64,000 nt of DNA, taken from positions 156,893 through 220,892 of the forward strand of contig NZ_AUHT01000012.1 in the NCBI RefSeq assembly GCF_000423325.1, given 5' to 3'. Origin of the DNA: Lysobacter defluvii IMMIB APB-9 = DSM 18482. Its GTDB lineage: Bacteria > Pseudomonadota > Gammaproteobacteria > Xanthomonadales > Xanthomonadaceae. This document shows positions 27,606 to 37,536 of the stretch, piece after piece (the stretch's first letter is position 1; the number at the start of each line of letters is the position of its first letter). The translations under genes and the position numbers were made by a program. A model generated the notes under the pieces. That model worked only from the letters and a program-made list of their open reading frames with translations. It searched no databases and was not told the origin of the DNA.

Positions 27606-28958
27606 TTGGCGACAGGCAGGCTCCAGGCAGGCGCGGGCACCAGCGGGCGCCCCGCCTTCGACGTGGTGGTGCCGGTGCGGCCGGGCGACCATGCCTTCGT
27701 GGTCCATTGCCTCACCTCCCTGCTCCTGCAGTCCCTCACGCCCGGCAAGGTCGTGCTGGTCGACGACGGGGGCGCCGAGGCCGACCATTCGCTCCAGCTG
27801 GCCGCCGAGTTCGGGCGGGCCAACGGGCTGCAGGTCGAGTGCATCTCCCGGCGCTGGACGATCGGCCACGTCGCCACGCTGAAGCGCCAGGCGCGTGACT
27901 CCAGCGCCCAGGTCCTGCTGGTCCTGCAGCCGGGCACGGTGCTCAACACGCCCGACTACATCGACGCCTGCCTGGCGACGTTCGCCGACCCCGGCGTGGC
28001 CTGCGCGGCGGGGCGCGCCGCCGTGCTGCAACCCGGGCATCGCAGCCGGGTGGAGCAGTCCGAACCGTTCCGCCGGTGGATCGGCGATGACCCGTACCTG
28101 GATCCGCTGGCCCCGCGCGGCGCGGCGGACCGGCTGGCCCGCTGGCTGTCGGCCGCCTGGCTGGCACACGTCCAGGACCTCGGGGCCGGACTGTGCGACC
28201 GCATCGGCGAGCGCACCTGCGGCGGGATCATGCTCGCGACCGGCGGTGCGGTCGCCTACCGCTGCCGCTACCTGCGCGACCTGTTCGACCGCGTGGAGCC
28301 GGTGCGTGGCGACGACCTGGGCGCGTGGCCGGGACACGCCATCGCCCACGCGTTCGCCACCGAGGGCTACCGGATGGTCCGCGTAGGCGAGGCGGAAGCG
28401 CTGGTCCAGCCGCCGCCGCTCGCGCGTTGGCCCTCGCTTGCCTGGTCCTGGCTGCTGGGGCTGCTGCAGGCTGGGCACTGGTTCGACCCGCTCCTGCGCA
28501 GCCCGTTCCGGAGGCTGGCGCGCTATCGCCGCCGCAAACACGCGCAGGGATCCGGAGGAGGGAGGTACACCACGCGGGACGAGGTCATCGAAGAGCCCTT
28601 CGGCGAGCGCGTGACCCGCCTGGAAGGACGGCCGGTGGGCGGGGCGCTGCTGCTCCGTGCCGTGGTGCTGGCCGGCCTGGGGCTGCTGGCCTGGGTCCTG
28701 GGATTGTCGGGCCGATGGGCCGCGCTCGGCGGTCTGGCCCTGGTCGAGGTTGCCGCGGTGGCGCTGGTGTTGCCGGCGCTGGCGGGGCGCCGCGAGCGCG
28801 GCGCGACGGCAGTGCATGCACTCCTCGCCACGCCGCTGCGCTGGGGCGTGGTCGTGGCGGTCCCCCTCGCGCTGGCGCGGATGGTCGCGGGGCTGTGGCT
28901 GGGCCGGGCGTTCCGGTGGCGCCGGTTGGAACGGCGGCGGTCAGCGCGAGGACGCTGA
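27606..28958 (+). CDS. Glycosyltransferase family 2 protein with C-terminal membrane helices
   Basis: A 450-residue protein. TTG 27606 is chosen because a G-rich ribosome site precedes it and the GT-A fold begins soon after (FDVVVPVRPGD, KVVLVDDGG). TIGHVATLKRQARDSSAQVLLVLQPGTVLN supplies the nucleotide-sugar site, although the canonical DxD is replaced by LQPGT. GIMLATGGAVAYRCRYLRDL and RGDDLGAWPGHA fit the acceptor side. Three hydrophobic stretches near the C-terminus indicate membrane attachment. Its last 18 bases overlap the convergent LysR gene. The substrate is unknown. Confidence 0.8.
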   Translation: MATGRLQAGAGTSGRPAFDVVVPVRPGDHAFVVHCLTSLLLQSLTPGKVVLVDDGGAEADHSLQLAAEFGRANGLQVECISRRWTIGHVATLKRQARDSSAQVLLVLQPGTVLNTPDYIDACLATFADPGVACAAGRAAVLQPGHRSRVEQSEPFRRWIGDDPYLDPLAPRGAADRLARWLSAAWLAHVQDLGAGLCDRIGERTCGGIMLATGGAVAYRCRYLRDLFDRVEPVRGDDLGAWPGHAIAHAFATEGYRMVRVGEAEALVQPPPLARWPSLAWSWLLGLLQAGHWFDPLLRSPFRRLARYRRRKHAQGSGGGRYTTRDEVIEEPFGERVTRLEGRPVGGALLLRAVVLAGLGLLAWVLGLSGRWAALGGLALVEVAAVALVLPALAGRRERGATAVHALLATPLRWGVVVAVPLALARMVAGLWLGRAFRWRRLERRRSARGR

Positions 28959-29894
28959 CGCGGGGTCGTGCCCGCGGTCCTCGCCGCTGCGCACCAGGTC
29001 CGCGAAGGCGCGTGCCTGCGGCTCCAGGTACCGCCCCTTGCGCATCACCACGCCGTAGCTGCGTTCCGGGAACCACGCCGACAGCGGGCGCGCGGCGAGC
29101 CGGCCCTCGTCGGCCGGGGTCAGGCAGATCGACGTGACGATGCTGATGCCCAGCCCCATCGCCACGTACTGCTTGATCACCTCCCATCCGCCCACTTCCA
29201 GGCCGACGGTGTAGGGCACCCGGTGGCGCTGGAAGACGGCGTCCACCATGCGGTAGGTCGTCAGCCTCTGCGGCGGCAGGATCAGCCCGTAGGGCGACAG
29301 GTCCGCCAGCTCCAGCCGGCGCTTGCGGGCGAGCGGGTGGTCGGGCGGGGTGATCAGCATCGGCTGGTAGCGGACCACCGGGGTGTAGTCCAGGTCCGGC
29401 GGCACGTCGAGCATCGAGCCCACCGCCAGGTCCACCCCGTCCGAACGCAACAGGTCCAGTCCGCCGGCCCCGGTGACGTTGTGCAGCCGCAGCTGCACGT
29501 CCGGATGGGCCTCGCGGTAGCGGCGGACGATCCCCGGGAGCAGGTACAGGATGGTCGAGGCGCCCGCCGCGACGTCCAGCTCGCCCCCGTCCATGCCCTG
29601 GATGCGCTTGCGGAAGGTGCCGTCGAGCGCGTCGATGCCCTCCACCAGCGGGCGCGCGAGTTCGTACAGCGCCTCGCCCTCGCGGGTCATCACCAGCCGC
29701 CGGCCGCTGCGTTCCAGCAGGCGCGTCCCGGTATCACGCTCCAGCGCCTTCAGCTGCTGGGTCACGGCGGGCTGGCTGAGGAACAGGGCCTCGGCGGCAC
29801 GTGACACCGAACCCAGCCGGACCACCTGGCAGAAGGCCCGGAGCGGCTTGAGCCGGTCTCCCTTGTAGGCGAAGCGGGGCGTCGGCGAGGCCAT
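28941..29894 (-). CDS. LysR-family transcriptional regulator (CysB-like), beside aceBA
   Basis: A 317-residue regulator. The N-terminal winged helix (LRAFCQVVRLGSVSRAAEALF, LSQPAVTQQLKALE) is followed by a type-2 periplasmic-binding-protein-like effector domain. The gene is transcribed away from aceB, and a palindrome with LysR-box geometry lies 13 bases from its start, so it probably controls itself and the glyoxylate shunt genes. The inducer is unknown. Homologues in other xanthomonads are often annotated CysB-like. Confidence 0.9.
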   Translation of the reverse strand: MASPTPRFAYKGDRLKPLRAFCQVVRLGSVSRAAEALFLSQPAVTQQLKALERDTGTRLLERSGRRLVMTREGEALYELARPLVEGIDALDGTFRKRIQGMDGGELDVAAGASTILYLLPGIVRRYREAHPDVQLRLHNVTGAGGLDLLRSDGVDLAVGSMLDVPPDLDYTPVVRYQPMLITPPDHPLARKRRLELADLSPYGLILPPQRLTTYRMVDAVFQRHRVPYTVGLEVGGWEVIKQYVAMGLGISIVTSICLTPADEGRLAARPLSAWFPERSYGVVMRKGRYLEPQARAFADLVRSGEDRGHDPASASSR

Positions 29895-29906
29895 ATCAGG
29901 CCCTGG

Positions 29907-29923
29907 TATAAGCAGGGCTTATA
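29907..29923. promoter_or_regulatory. LysR-type operator, TATAAGC-AGG-GCTTATA
   Basis: A perfect 7-3-7 inverted repeat with T-N11-A geometry in the 106 bases between the divergent lysR and aceB starts. A second short palindrome, TTGATTGTCAA, is at 29941-29951. The A/T content stands out against the GC-rich surroundings. Position and symmetry point to autoregulation plus aceBA control by the adjacent regulator. Confidence 0.65.
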
Positions 29924-30000
29924 GGTCGCATTGAAACAAGTTGATTGTCAAATAGCCGTGCTGCGCGGGATGGTCGGGGCACCCAGTACGGAGCCACGCC

Positions 30001-31659
<1,659 letters not shown>

Positions 31660-31680
31660 ATCCTTCCGGAGGATCCCGAC

Positions 31681-32991
31681 ATGACCGCACTGCCCACCGC
31701 CGACCAGCTCCGCCATGACTGGAACACCAATCCCCGCTGGGCCGGCATCACCCGCCCGTACCCGGCCGAGGAGGTGGTGCGCCTGCGCGGCACCGTCGCC
31801 ATCGAGCACAGCCTCGCCAGACTGGGCGCCGGGAAGCTGTGGAAGTCGCTGCACGACCGCGACTTCGTCAACGCGCTGGGCGCGCTCACCGGCAACCAGG
31901 CCATGCAGCAGGTCAAGGCCGGGCTGAAGGCGATCTACCTGTCGGGCTGGCAGGTCGCCGCCGACGCCAACCTGGGCGGGCAGATGTACCCCGACCAGTC
32001 GCTGTACCCGGCGGACTCGGTGCCGGCGGTGGTGCGGCGGATCAACAACACCCTGCTGCGCGCCGACCAGATCCAGTGCGCGGAGGCCGGGGGCAAGCCG
32101 GGCGACGACCATATCGACTACCTGCAGCCGATCGTGGCCGACGCCGAGGCCGGGTTCGGCGGCGTGCTCAACGCCTTCGAGCTGATGAAGGGCATGATCG
32201 AGGCCGGCGCCGCCGGGGTGCACTTCGAGGACCAGCTGGCCAGCGCGAAGAAGTGCGGCCACCTGGGCGGCAAGGTGCTGGTGCCGACCCGCGAGGCGGT
32301 CGACAAGCTGGTGGCCGCGCGCCTGGCGGCCGACGTGCTGGGCGTGCCGACGGTGCTCATCGCCCGCACCGACGCGGAGGCCGCGGACCTGCTGACCAGT
32401 GACGTCGACGCCAATGACCGGCCGTTCTGCACCGGTGAGCGCACCGCCGAGGGCTTCCACCGTACCCGCAACGGTTTCGAGCAGGCGGTGAGCCGCGCGC
32501 TCGCCTACGCCCCGTACGCCGACCTGCTGTGGTGCGAGACCGGCACGCCCGACCTGGAGTTCGCTCGCCGCTTCGCCGAGGCGGTGCACGCGAAGTTCCC
32601 CGGCAAGATGCTGGCCTACAACTGTTCGCCCAGCTTCAACTGGAAGGCGAACCTGGACGACGCCACCATCGGCCGCTTCCAGGAGGAGCTGGCGGCGATG
32701 GGCTACCGCTTCCAGTTCATCACCCTGGCCGGCTTCCACGCGCTCAACCACGGCATGTTCGAACTCGCGCACGGGTACGCGCGCCGGCAGATGAGCGCGT
32801 TCGTGGAGCTGCAGCAGGCCGAGTTCGCGGCCGCGGAGCGTGGCTTCACCGCGGTGCGCCACCAGCGCGAGGTCGGCACCGGCTACTTCGACGCGGTCAC
32901 CCGCGCGATCCAGGGCGAGCAGTCGTCCACCGTCGCCCTCGACGGCTCCACCGAGGCCGCCCAGTTCGCGGGTCGGCAGGCCGCGGCCTGA
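31681..32991 (+). CDS. aceA: Isocitrate lyase
   Basis: Cleaves isocitrate to glyoxylate and succinate. A 436-residue protein of the shorter bacterial subfamily. The catalytic Cys signature is seen as [14 protein letters not shown], with [27 protein letters not shown] and [15 protein letters not shown] around the metal and substrate sites. Second gene of the aceBA operon. The Ser/Thr/Ala-rich C-terminal tail is typical. Confidence 0.97.
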   Translation: MTALPTADQLRHDWNTNPRWAGITRPYPAEEVVRLRGTVAIEHSLARLGAGKLWKSLHDRDFVNALGALTGNQAMQQVKAGLKAIYLSGWQVAADANLGGQMYPDQSLYPADSVPAVVRRINNTLLRADQIQCAEAGGKPGDDHIDYLQPIVADAEAGFGGVLNAFELMKGMIEAGAAGVHFEDQLASAKKCGHLGGKVLVPTREAVDKLVAARLAADVLGVPTVLIARTDAEAADLLTSDVDANDRPFCTGERTAEGFHRTRNGFEQAVSRALAYAPYADLLWCETGTPDLEFARRFAEAVHAKFPGKMLAYNCSPSFNWKANLDDATIGRFQEELAAMGYRFQFITLAGFHALNHGMFELAHGYARRQMSAFVELQQAEFAAAERGFTAVRHQREVGTGYFDAVTRAIQGEQSSTVALDGSTEAAQFAGRQAAA

Positions 32992-33059
32992 CGCGCACGG
33001 GACCGGACCGGCAAGGCCGCTCCGGGGCGCCGACTGCGTAGTTCACGGGAGGGCAGGCT

Positions 33060-34160
33060 ATGCTGCCTCTCCCATGGCCTAGTGGATACGGCGTGAAGCG
33101 CATGTCAGCACTCGCGGCGCAGGTGGGGACGGACGCCCCCGCACCGTGGCCGGCGGACCTTGCCGGCGCACCCCAGGACGACCCCGGAACGCCGGAGCTT
33201 TCGGTGTCGGAGTACGCCCTGTTCGCGGGGATCGCAAGGCCCAGGTCGATGCGGGCTGGCGAAGTGCTGTTCGGGCGCGGCGACCTGGGCACGACGATGT
33301 ACATCATCGCCAGCGGGCAGGTGGAGCTCGACTTCGGCGAGGACCTGGTGGGAAAGACCCTCGGGCCGCGGGAGTTCTTCGGCGAGCTGGGGCTGCTGAT
33401 CGGCGACCACGCGCGCAGTGCGACGGCATGCGCGCGTGCGGACGGCGAACTGCTGGAAGTGCGGCATGAGGAGTTCCAGCGCCTGGTCGACGCGCGCCCG
33501 GACGTGGTGGCGCACTTCCTGCGCCGGGCGATCGCGCGCGTGGTGCTCAACGAGCAGTTCCTGATCCGGCGCCTGCGGCGGCGCAATACCGAGCTGCAGG
33601 GCGCGCTCGACAGCCTGCGCGCGGCCAACGACCAGCTCACCCGCGCCGAGGCGATGATGCTGCGCGACGAGTTGACCGGCCTGTTCAACCGCCGCGGCCT
33701 GCGCGCCCACCTGCAGGAGCGCGAGCGCAACGGCGCCACCGGCGGGCTGGGCCTGCTGCTGGTGGACTGCGACGGGTTCAAGCAGATCAACGACGAGCAC
33801 GGCCACGTCGCCGGCGACCGGGTACTGCAGGGGGTGGCCAGCATCCTGCGCTCGGTGTCCGGTGCCAACGACATCGCCTGCCGCCTGGGCGGCGACGAGT
33901 TCGCGCTGCTGTTCAGGGCCGACGGCGGCCGCGCGGAAGTGCTGCGCTACGCCGACTTCATCGCCGAGACCGCGCGCGGGCTGCAGGACATCCCGCAGTC
34001 GCCGCCGCGCATGTGCGCGCTGAGCATCGGGGCCAGCCTGCTGCCGCCGGGCGGCCGCTGGAGCGACGGCTATGGCCTGGCCGACACCGCGCTGTACCGC
34101 GCCAAGCGCCTGGGCGGGAACCGGGTGGAATGGCAGGACGCCACGGTGGCGACGGAATGA
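33060..34160 (+). CDS. Cyclic-nucleotide-binding domain/GGDEF diguanylate cyclase-like protein
   Basis: A 366-residue protein. ATG 33060 has GGAGGG upstream; ATG 33102 is an alternative. Residues ~60-170 form a cNMP-binding (CRP/cap-like) domain (GEVLFGRGDLGTTMYIIASGQVELDF, FFGELGLLIGD). A coiled linker leads to a GGDEF domain with LTGLFNRRGLRAHL, DCDGFKQINDEHGH and an intact GGDEF, which therefore could make c-di-GMP. No membrane helix. It overlaps the downstream cyclase gene by 4 bases, so an adenylate/guanylate-cyclase-like protein and a cNMP sensor are made together. First gene of the RiPP-like cluster. Confidence 0.9.
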   Translation: MLPLPWPSGYGVKRMSALAAQVGTDAPAPWPADLAGAPQDDPGTPELSVSEYALFAGIARPRSMRAGEVLFGRGDLGTTMYIIASGQVELDFGEDLVGKTLGPREFFGELGLLIGDHARSATACARADGELLEVRHEEFQRLVDARPDVVAHFLRRAIARVVLNEQFLIRRLRRRNTELQGALDSLRAANDQLTRAEAMMLRDELTGLFNRRGLRAHLQERERNGATGGLGLLLVDCDGFKQINDEHGHVAGDRVLQGVASILRSVSGANDIACRLGGDEFALLFRADGGRAEVLRYADFIAETARGLQDIPQSPPRMCALSIGASLLPPGGRWSDGYGLADTALYRAKRLGGNRVEWQDATVATE

Positions 34161-36751
34161 GCGTCGTGGGCGTGCCGGACAACGCCGCGGACACGCCGGC
34201 GACCGGGCCTGCCGCCACCCCGCAGCTGCGGACGATCCTGCTCACCGACCTGGTCGGCTCCACCGAGCTGGTGGAGAAGATCGGCGACGGCGCCGCGGCC
34301 GAACTGTTCCGCGCCCATGACCGGCTGGTGCTGCAGCTGCAGGAGCGCTGGCGCGGACGGCTGATCGACCGCTCCGACGGCATGCTGCTGCTGTTCGAAC
34401 GCCCGATCGACGGCCTCGGTTTCGCCCTGGACTACGTGCGCGGGCTGCGCGAGGTCGGCGCGCCGCACAAGGTCGACCTCAAGGCGCGCGCCGGCATGCA
34501 CGTGGGCGAGGTGCTGACCTGGCGCAACAGCCCGGAGGCGGTCCGGGTGGGGGCCAAGCCGGTGGAGGTCGAGGGACTCGCCAAGCCCCTGGCCGCGCGC
34601 CTGCTGGGGATGGCCCGGCCCGGGCAGGTCCTGCTGTCGTCGGTGGCCGAACCGCTGGCCCGGCGCAGCGCCCGCGAACTGGGCGAGCGTGGCCTGCACC
34701 TGGCGTGGAAATCCTGGGGACGCTGGCGCCTCAAAGGCTTTCCGTCGTCGCAGGAGGTGTTCGAAGCCGGCGAGCCTGGCATCGCCCCGCTGCGCCGTCC
34801 CGTGCACGGCCCCAAGGCCTGGCGCGACCTGCCGGTGTGGCGCCGCCCGACCGCCCTCGCGGCTCAAGCGGTGGTGGTGCTCGCGATCGCGGCCGCCACC
34901 TGGCTGTTCACCCGCCCGCAGCCGGCGATCGCCTTCGGCGAGCGCGACTGGGTGGTGCTGGCCGACGTCCGCAACCTCACCGGCGAACCGCTGCTGGACG
35001 ACTCGCTGGAGCTCGCGTTCCGGGTGAGCCTGGAACAGTCGCGGCATGTGAACGTGCTGGGGGACATGAAGGTGCGCCAGGTCCTCGGCAACATGCGTGT
35101 TGATCCGGATGCCCCGCTGGACCGCTCTACCGCCGCCGAAGTGGCAGTCCGTGAAGGCTTGAAGGCCGTGATCGTGCCTACCGTGGCCGAGGTCCACGGG
35201 CGCGTCAGAGTGACGGCGGAGATGATCGACCCTGATAGCGGGGCCGTTGTGTGGGTAGGACATGCCGACGGCGCGGGCGCCGGGTCCACTTTGCAGTCGA
35301 TCGATACGATCGTGGCGGCGCTGCGGGACGGACTCGGAGAGAGTGCCCAGATGCTGGCCAACACGGCACAGCCGCTGCCCCGCGTGGCCACCTCAAGCCT
35401 CGACGCGTTGAAGTCCTATGCACTGGGGCTGGAGGCGTATCGCGTCGCCGACTATGCGCTCGCGCTGCAGCACTTCGAGCGTGCGATCGAACTGGATCCG
35501 GAGTTTGCCCTCGCGTACCTGGGTGCTGTGCGCGCCCTCGTGACCACGGCCGATGCCGGAGCGGCCGAAGAGTATGTCGCCCGCGCGGCGGAGTTGCGCG
35601 AGCGCCTTGCGCCCCGCGAAGCACTGTACCTGGACGCCTGGGTGGCTGAGTATGGCGACGCCGGCGCGGCGCGCGCAGCGGATGCATGGCGGTTACTGGG
35701 AGAGACGTATCCAGATTACTTCGCCGCGCACCACAACTACGCGTGGATCAAGTTCGGGATGGGCGACTATTGTGAGGCCTACACGGCCATTTCGAAGGCG
35801 ACGGTGCCGGAGAATCCACTGCGCCACGCGGCAGTGGAACTCAAAGGTCTGATTCAACTCGCAGCAGGTGCGAGCGAAGACGCTCTCGCGAGCCTGCAAT
35901 TGGCTGCTGAGCTCCGTGGAAGTGCACCTGGTCGCCGCGTTGCGTCGGCCCTCGCATCGCTGGGTCGGCTGCAAGAAGCGGGCGCGATACTGGAAGCGGC
36001 TCCTCCCCTGCCTGGAACCTTGGCGCCACTCAATTATCTGGAGCGCATATCCGTCAATCTCGCGGCGGGCAGATTCGAGGAGGCGGCCCGGGTTGGGAGT
36101 TCCGCCGTGGCCGGTTCCGGTGATGCATCGGTTCTGGTCCAGCGGGTTCTGCGGATCCAGGCCTTAACTGCGGCATCTGGGCTCGGGACGGACGAACCGG
36201 ACCCCCTCACCGTCCGGGCACTCGCACGAGAGGTTGCACTGGATGCCCGCACCGGGCCCGCAGTTTCGAGTGCGGACACGACAGCCATAGCGCTGGCGGC
36301 AGTGAGAATCGGACAACGCTTGGGCGATCACGCCGGGGTCGCAGCAGTCATCGAGGAACTCCGCACGGCGGCGCAGCGGAGCGGCCACCCTACGCTGCAG
36401 CGGCTGTACGACGCCGTGGAGGCGGAGCAGTTGCGCGCAGCCGGCAAGTCGGCTGAAGCCCTCGAAAAGCTTTCACCTGAGCGCGCACGAAACGCACCTT
36501 ATCAATGGCATGTGGTTCGCGCGGCAGTGCTTCGGGACCTAGGCGAACGCGCTGCTGCCGAGGCCGAAGAGGCATGGCTGGAGCGCAACGCACATCGCGC
36601 CTGGTCAGAGCCCCTCGGTGGCCAGGTGTTCCTGGCCATGAACGTCATTGACCTTGGGACCGCTCGTGAGCGATCAATGAAGACGGCTGCACAGCATGGC
36701 GCTTACTTGCGTCGCAGCCTGCCTGCCAGTTCGTTTGCATCAAACGAGTAG
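34157..36751 (+). CDS. Putative peptide modification system cyclase (class III nucleotide cyclase-like domain, TM helix, TPR)
   Basis: An 864-residue protein. Residues ~25-190 are a class III adenylate/guanylate cyclase-like domain (ILLTDLVGSTELVEKIGD with Asp31, DGMLLLFE with Asp74). One membrane helix lies at about 233-251. A periplasmic-type segment follows (VVLADVRNLTG..., as in TolB-like/TPR cyclases) and then tetratricopeptide-like repeats. Proteins of this layout next to NHLP-related precursors are known as the putative peptide modification system cyclase family; 'cyclase' there refers to nucleotide cyclases, and no peptide chemistry has been shown. From about 35100 the GC content and codon use drop. 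Its last 49 bases overlap precursor 1. Confidence 0.85.
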   Translation: MSVVGVPDNAADTPATGPAATPQLRTILLTDLVGSTELVEKIGDGAAAELFRAHDRLVLQLQERWRGRLIDRSDGMLLLFERPIDGLGFALDYVRGLREVGAPHKVDLKARAGMHVGEVLTWRNSPEAVRVGAKPVEVEGLAKPLAARLLGMARPGQVLLSSVAEPLARRSARELGERGLHLAWKSWGRWRLKGFPSSQEVFEAGEPGIAPLRRPVHGPKAWRDLPVWRRPTALAAQAVVVLAIAAATWLFTRPQPAIAFGERDWVVLADVRNLTGEPLLDDSLELAFRVSLEQSRHVNVLGDMKVRQVLGNMRVDPDAPLDRSTAAEVAVREGLKAVIVPTVAEVHGRVRVTAEMIDPDSGAVVWVGHADGAGAGSTLQSIDTIVAALRDGLGESAQMLANTAQPLPRVATSSLDALKSYALGLEAYRVADYALALQHFERAIELDPEFALAYLGAVRALVTTADAGAAEEYVARAAELRERLAPREALYLDAWVAEYGDAGAARAADAWRLLGETYPDYFAAHHNYAWIKFGMGDYCEAYTAISKATVPENPLRHAAVELKGLIQLAAGASEDALASLQLAAELRGSAPGRRVASALASLGRLQEAGAILEAAPPLPGTLAPLNYLERISVNLAAGRFEEAARVGSSAVAGSGDASVLVQRVLRIQALTAASGLGTDEPDPLTVRALAREVALDARTGPAVSSADTTAIALAAVRIGQRLGDHAGVAAVIEELRTAAQRSGHPTLQRLYDAVEAEQLRAAGKSAEALEKLSPERARNAPYQWHVVRAAVLRDLGERAAAEAEEAWLERNAHRAWSEPLGGQVFLAMNVIDLGTARERSMKTAAQHGAYLRRSLPASSFASNE

Positions 36752-37023
36752 ACGACCGTGTAGGCAGCAGCAGAAGTGAGGTCGCGCTGCAGCGCCTCCT
36801 GGCAAGCCCTGATCTCTTCCTTGGACGCCAGTCGTTGCACCTTCATGCAGCTGGCACTGGCTAGTGCGGCCGCGGCGTCCGGGTGGCCCACCTCCCGGAG
36901 GGCGGCCTGCGGATCGCTGGCGAACAGCTGGCGAAAGTCATCATCCTCAGCCAGCCGCGAAAGAAGGCGGTCGGCCACGACCGGATCGAATGGCGGATGG
37001 TGCGGCTTCTTTGTCGAATCCAT
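36703..37023 (-). CDS. NHLP-related RiPP precursor-like peptide 1
   Basis: A 106-residue protein from ATG 37023, with AGGGGG just upstream. Residues ~14-47 (VVADRLLSRLAEDDDFRQLF, DPQAALREVG) resemble the helical leader of Nif11/NHLP-type RiPP precursors. Cys59, then LASKEEI (65-71), an amphipathic helix and a C-terminal TVVYSF (89-94) with a basic end follow. The layout matches precursor 2, so the two are paralogues. No double-glycine cleavage site is evident. It is antisense to, and overlaps, the 3' end of the cyclase gene. Modification is presumed from context, not shown. Confidence 0.82.
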   Translation of the reverse strand: MDSTKKPHHPPFDPVVADRLLSRLAEDDDFRQLFASDPQAALREVGHPDAAAALASASCMKVQRLASKEEIRACQEALQRDLTSAAAYTVVYSFDANELAGRLRRK

Positions 37024-37065
37024 GTATTCCCCCTGTCAGCTGACACGCGTAGACCCAGCAACGGA

Positions 37066-37085
37066 GGCCGCCCTCGGGGGCGGCC
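37066..37085 (-). promoter_or_regulatory. Stem-loop between the two precursor genes
   Basis: GGCCGCC and GGCGGCC pair perfectly around a six-base loop, 13 bases downstream of the precursor 2 stop and 43 bases before the precursor 1 start. No T tract follows. It could attenuate read-through or protect the upstream message, setting the ratio of the two peptides. A ten-base palindrome GTCAGCTGAC (37035-37044) lies just before the precursor 1 ribosome site. Confidence 0.45.
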
Positions 37086-37097
37086 ATGCGGCAAATG

Positions 37098-37442
37098 TCA
37101 GTTCCCTCGGAGTACCGGACCCGCTTCGGCGCAACCGAAATGGAACACCACAGTGTGGTTGGCGCGTTGCGTCAAATACTGCTTGAGTGCCTCCCGCGAC
37201 CGACGGATCTCTTCCTTTGAAGCCAGCTCCCCCGTCAGGCAGTAATACGGCTGGCCCTTGAAAGGCCGCTTGCCCCGCATCCTCGCAGCGGGCTCGTGGC
37301 CGATGTCATGGAGCGCGCCGGCCGGGTCCCGCTGGAACTTCGCGCGGAACACATCGCTGGTCGACAGCAGTTCCAGCAGCCGGTCCGCAATGTCCGGCGG
37401 CAGCGTTTCGTGCGTCTGCTCTTCCATCTGGTGTGCGTGCAT
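37098..37442 (-). CDS. NHLP-related RiPP precursor-like peptide 2
   Basis: A 114-residue protein from ATG 37442 with GGGAGGG upstream. The leader-like part (PPDIADRLLELLSTSDVFRA, DPAGALHDIGHEPAA) closely parallels precursor 1. Cys68 is followed by GELASKEEIRRSREALKQYL and TVVFHF (97-102), then a short tail with Cys104 and Pro/Gly residues that precursor 1 lacks. Shared blocks across two diverged copies point to a conserved leader and a recognition motif LASKEEI. It is first in a two-gene leftward unit, divergent from the dehydrogenase gene with 94 bases between. Confidence 0.82.
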   Translation of the reverse strand: MHAHQMEEQTHETLPPDIADRLLELLSTSDVFRAKFQRDPAGALHDIGHEPAARMRGKRPFKGQPYYCLTGELASKEEIRRSREALKQYLTQRANHTVVFHFGCAEAGPVLRGN

Positions 37443-37462
37443 TGGTTTCCCTCCCCAGGTCG

Positions 37463-37480
37463 GCCGCACGGGCGTGCGGC
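37463..37480. promoter_or_regulatory. Hairpin in the divergent precursor/dehydrogenase promoter region
   Basis: GCCGCAC/GTGCGGC with loop GGGC is a perfect seven-base stem in the 94-base gap between the divergent starts. A CATAAT at 37490-37495 could be a rightward -10 element for the dehydrogenase gene. Function as operator or leader structure is speculative. Confidence 0.35.
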
Positions 37481-37536
37481 TGGGCCGAGCATAATGCAGC
37501 CGTGGCGGACGTGCCGGGCACGAGGGGGAAGGGAAT

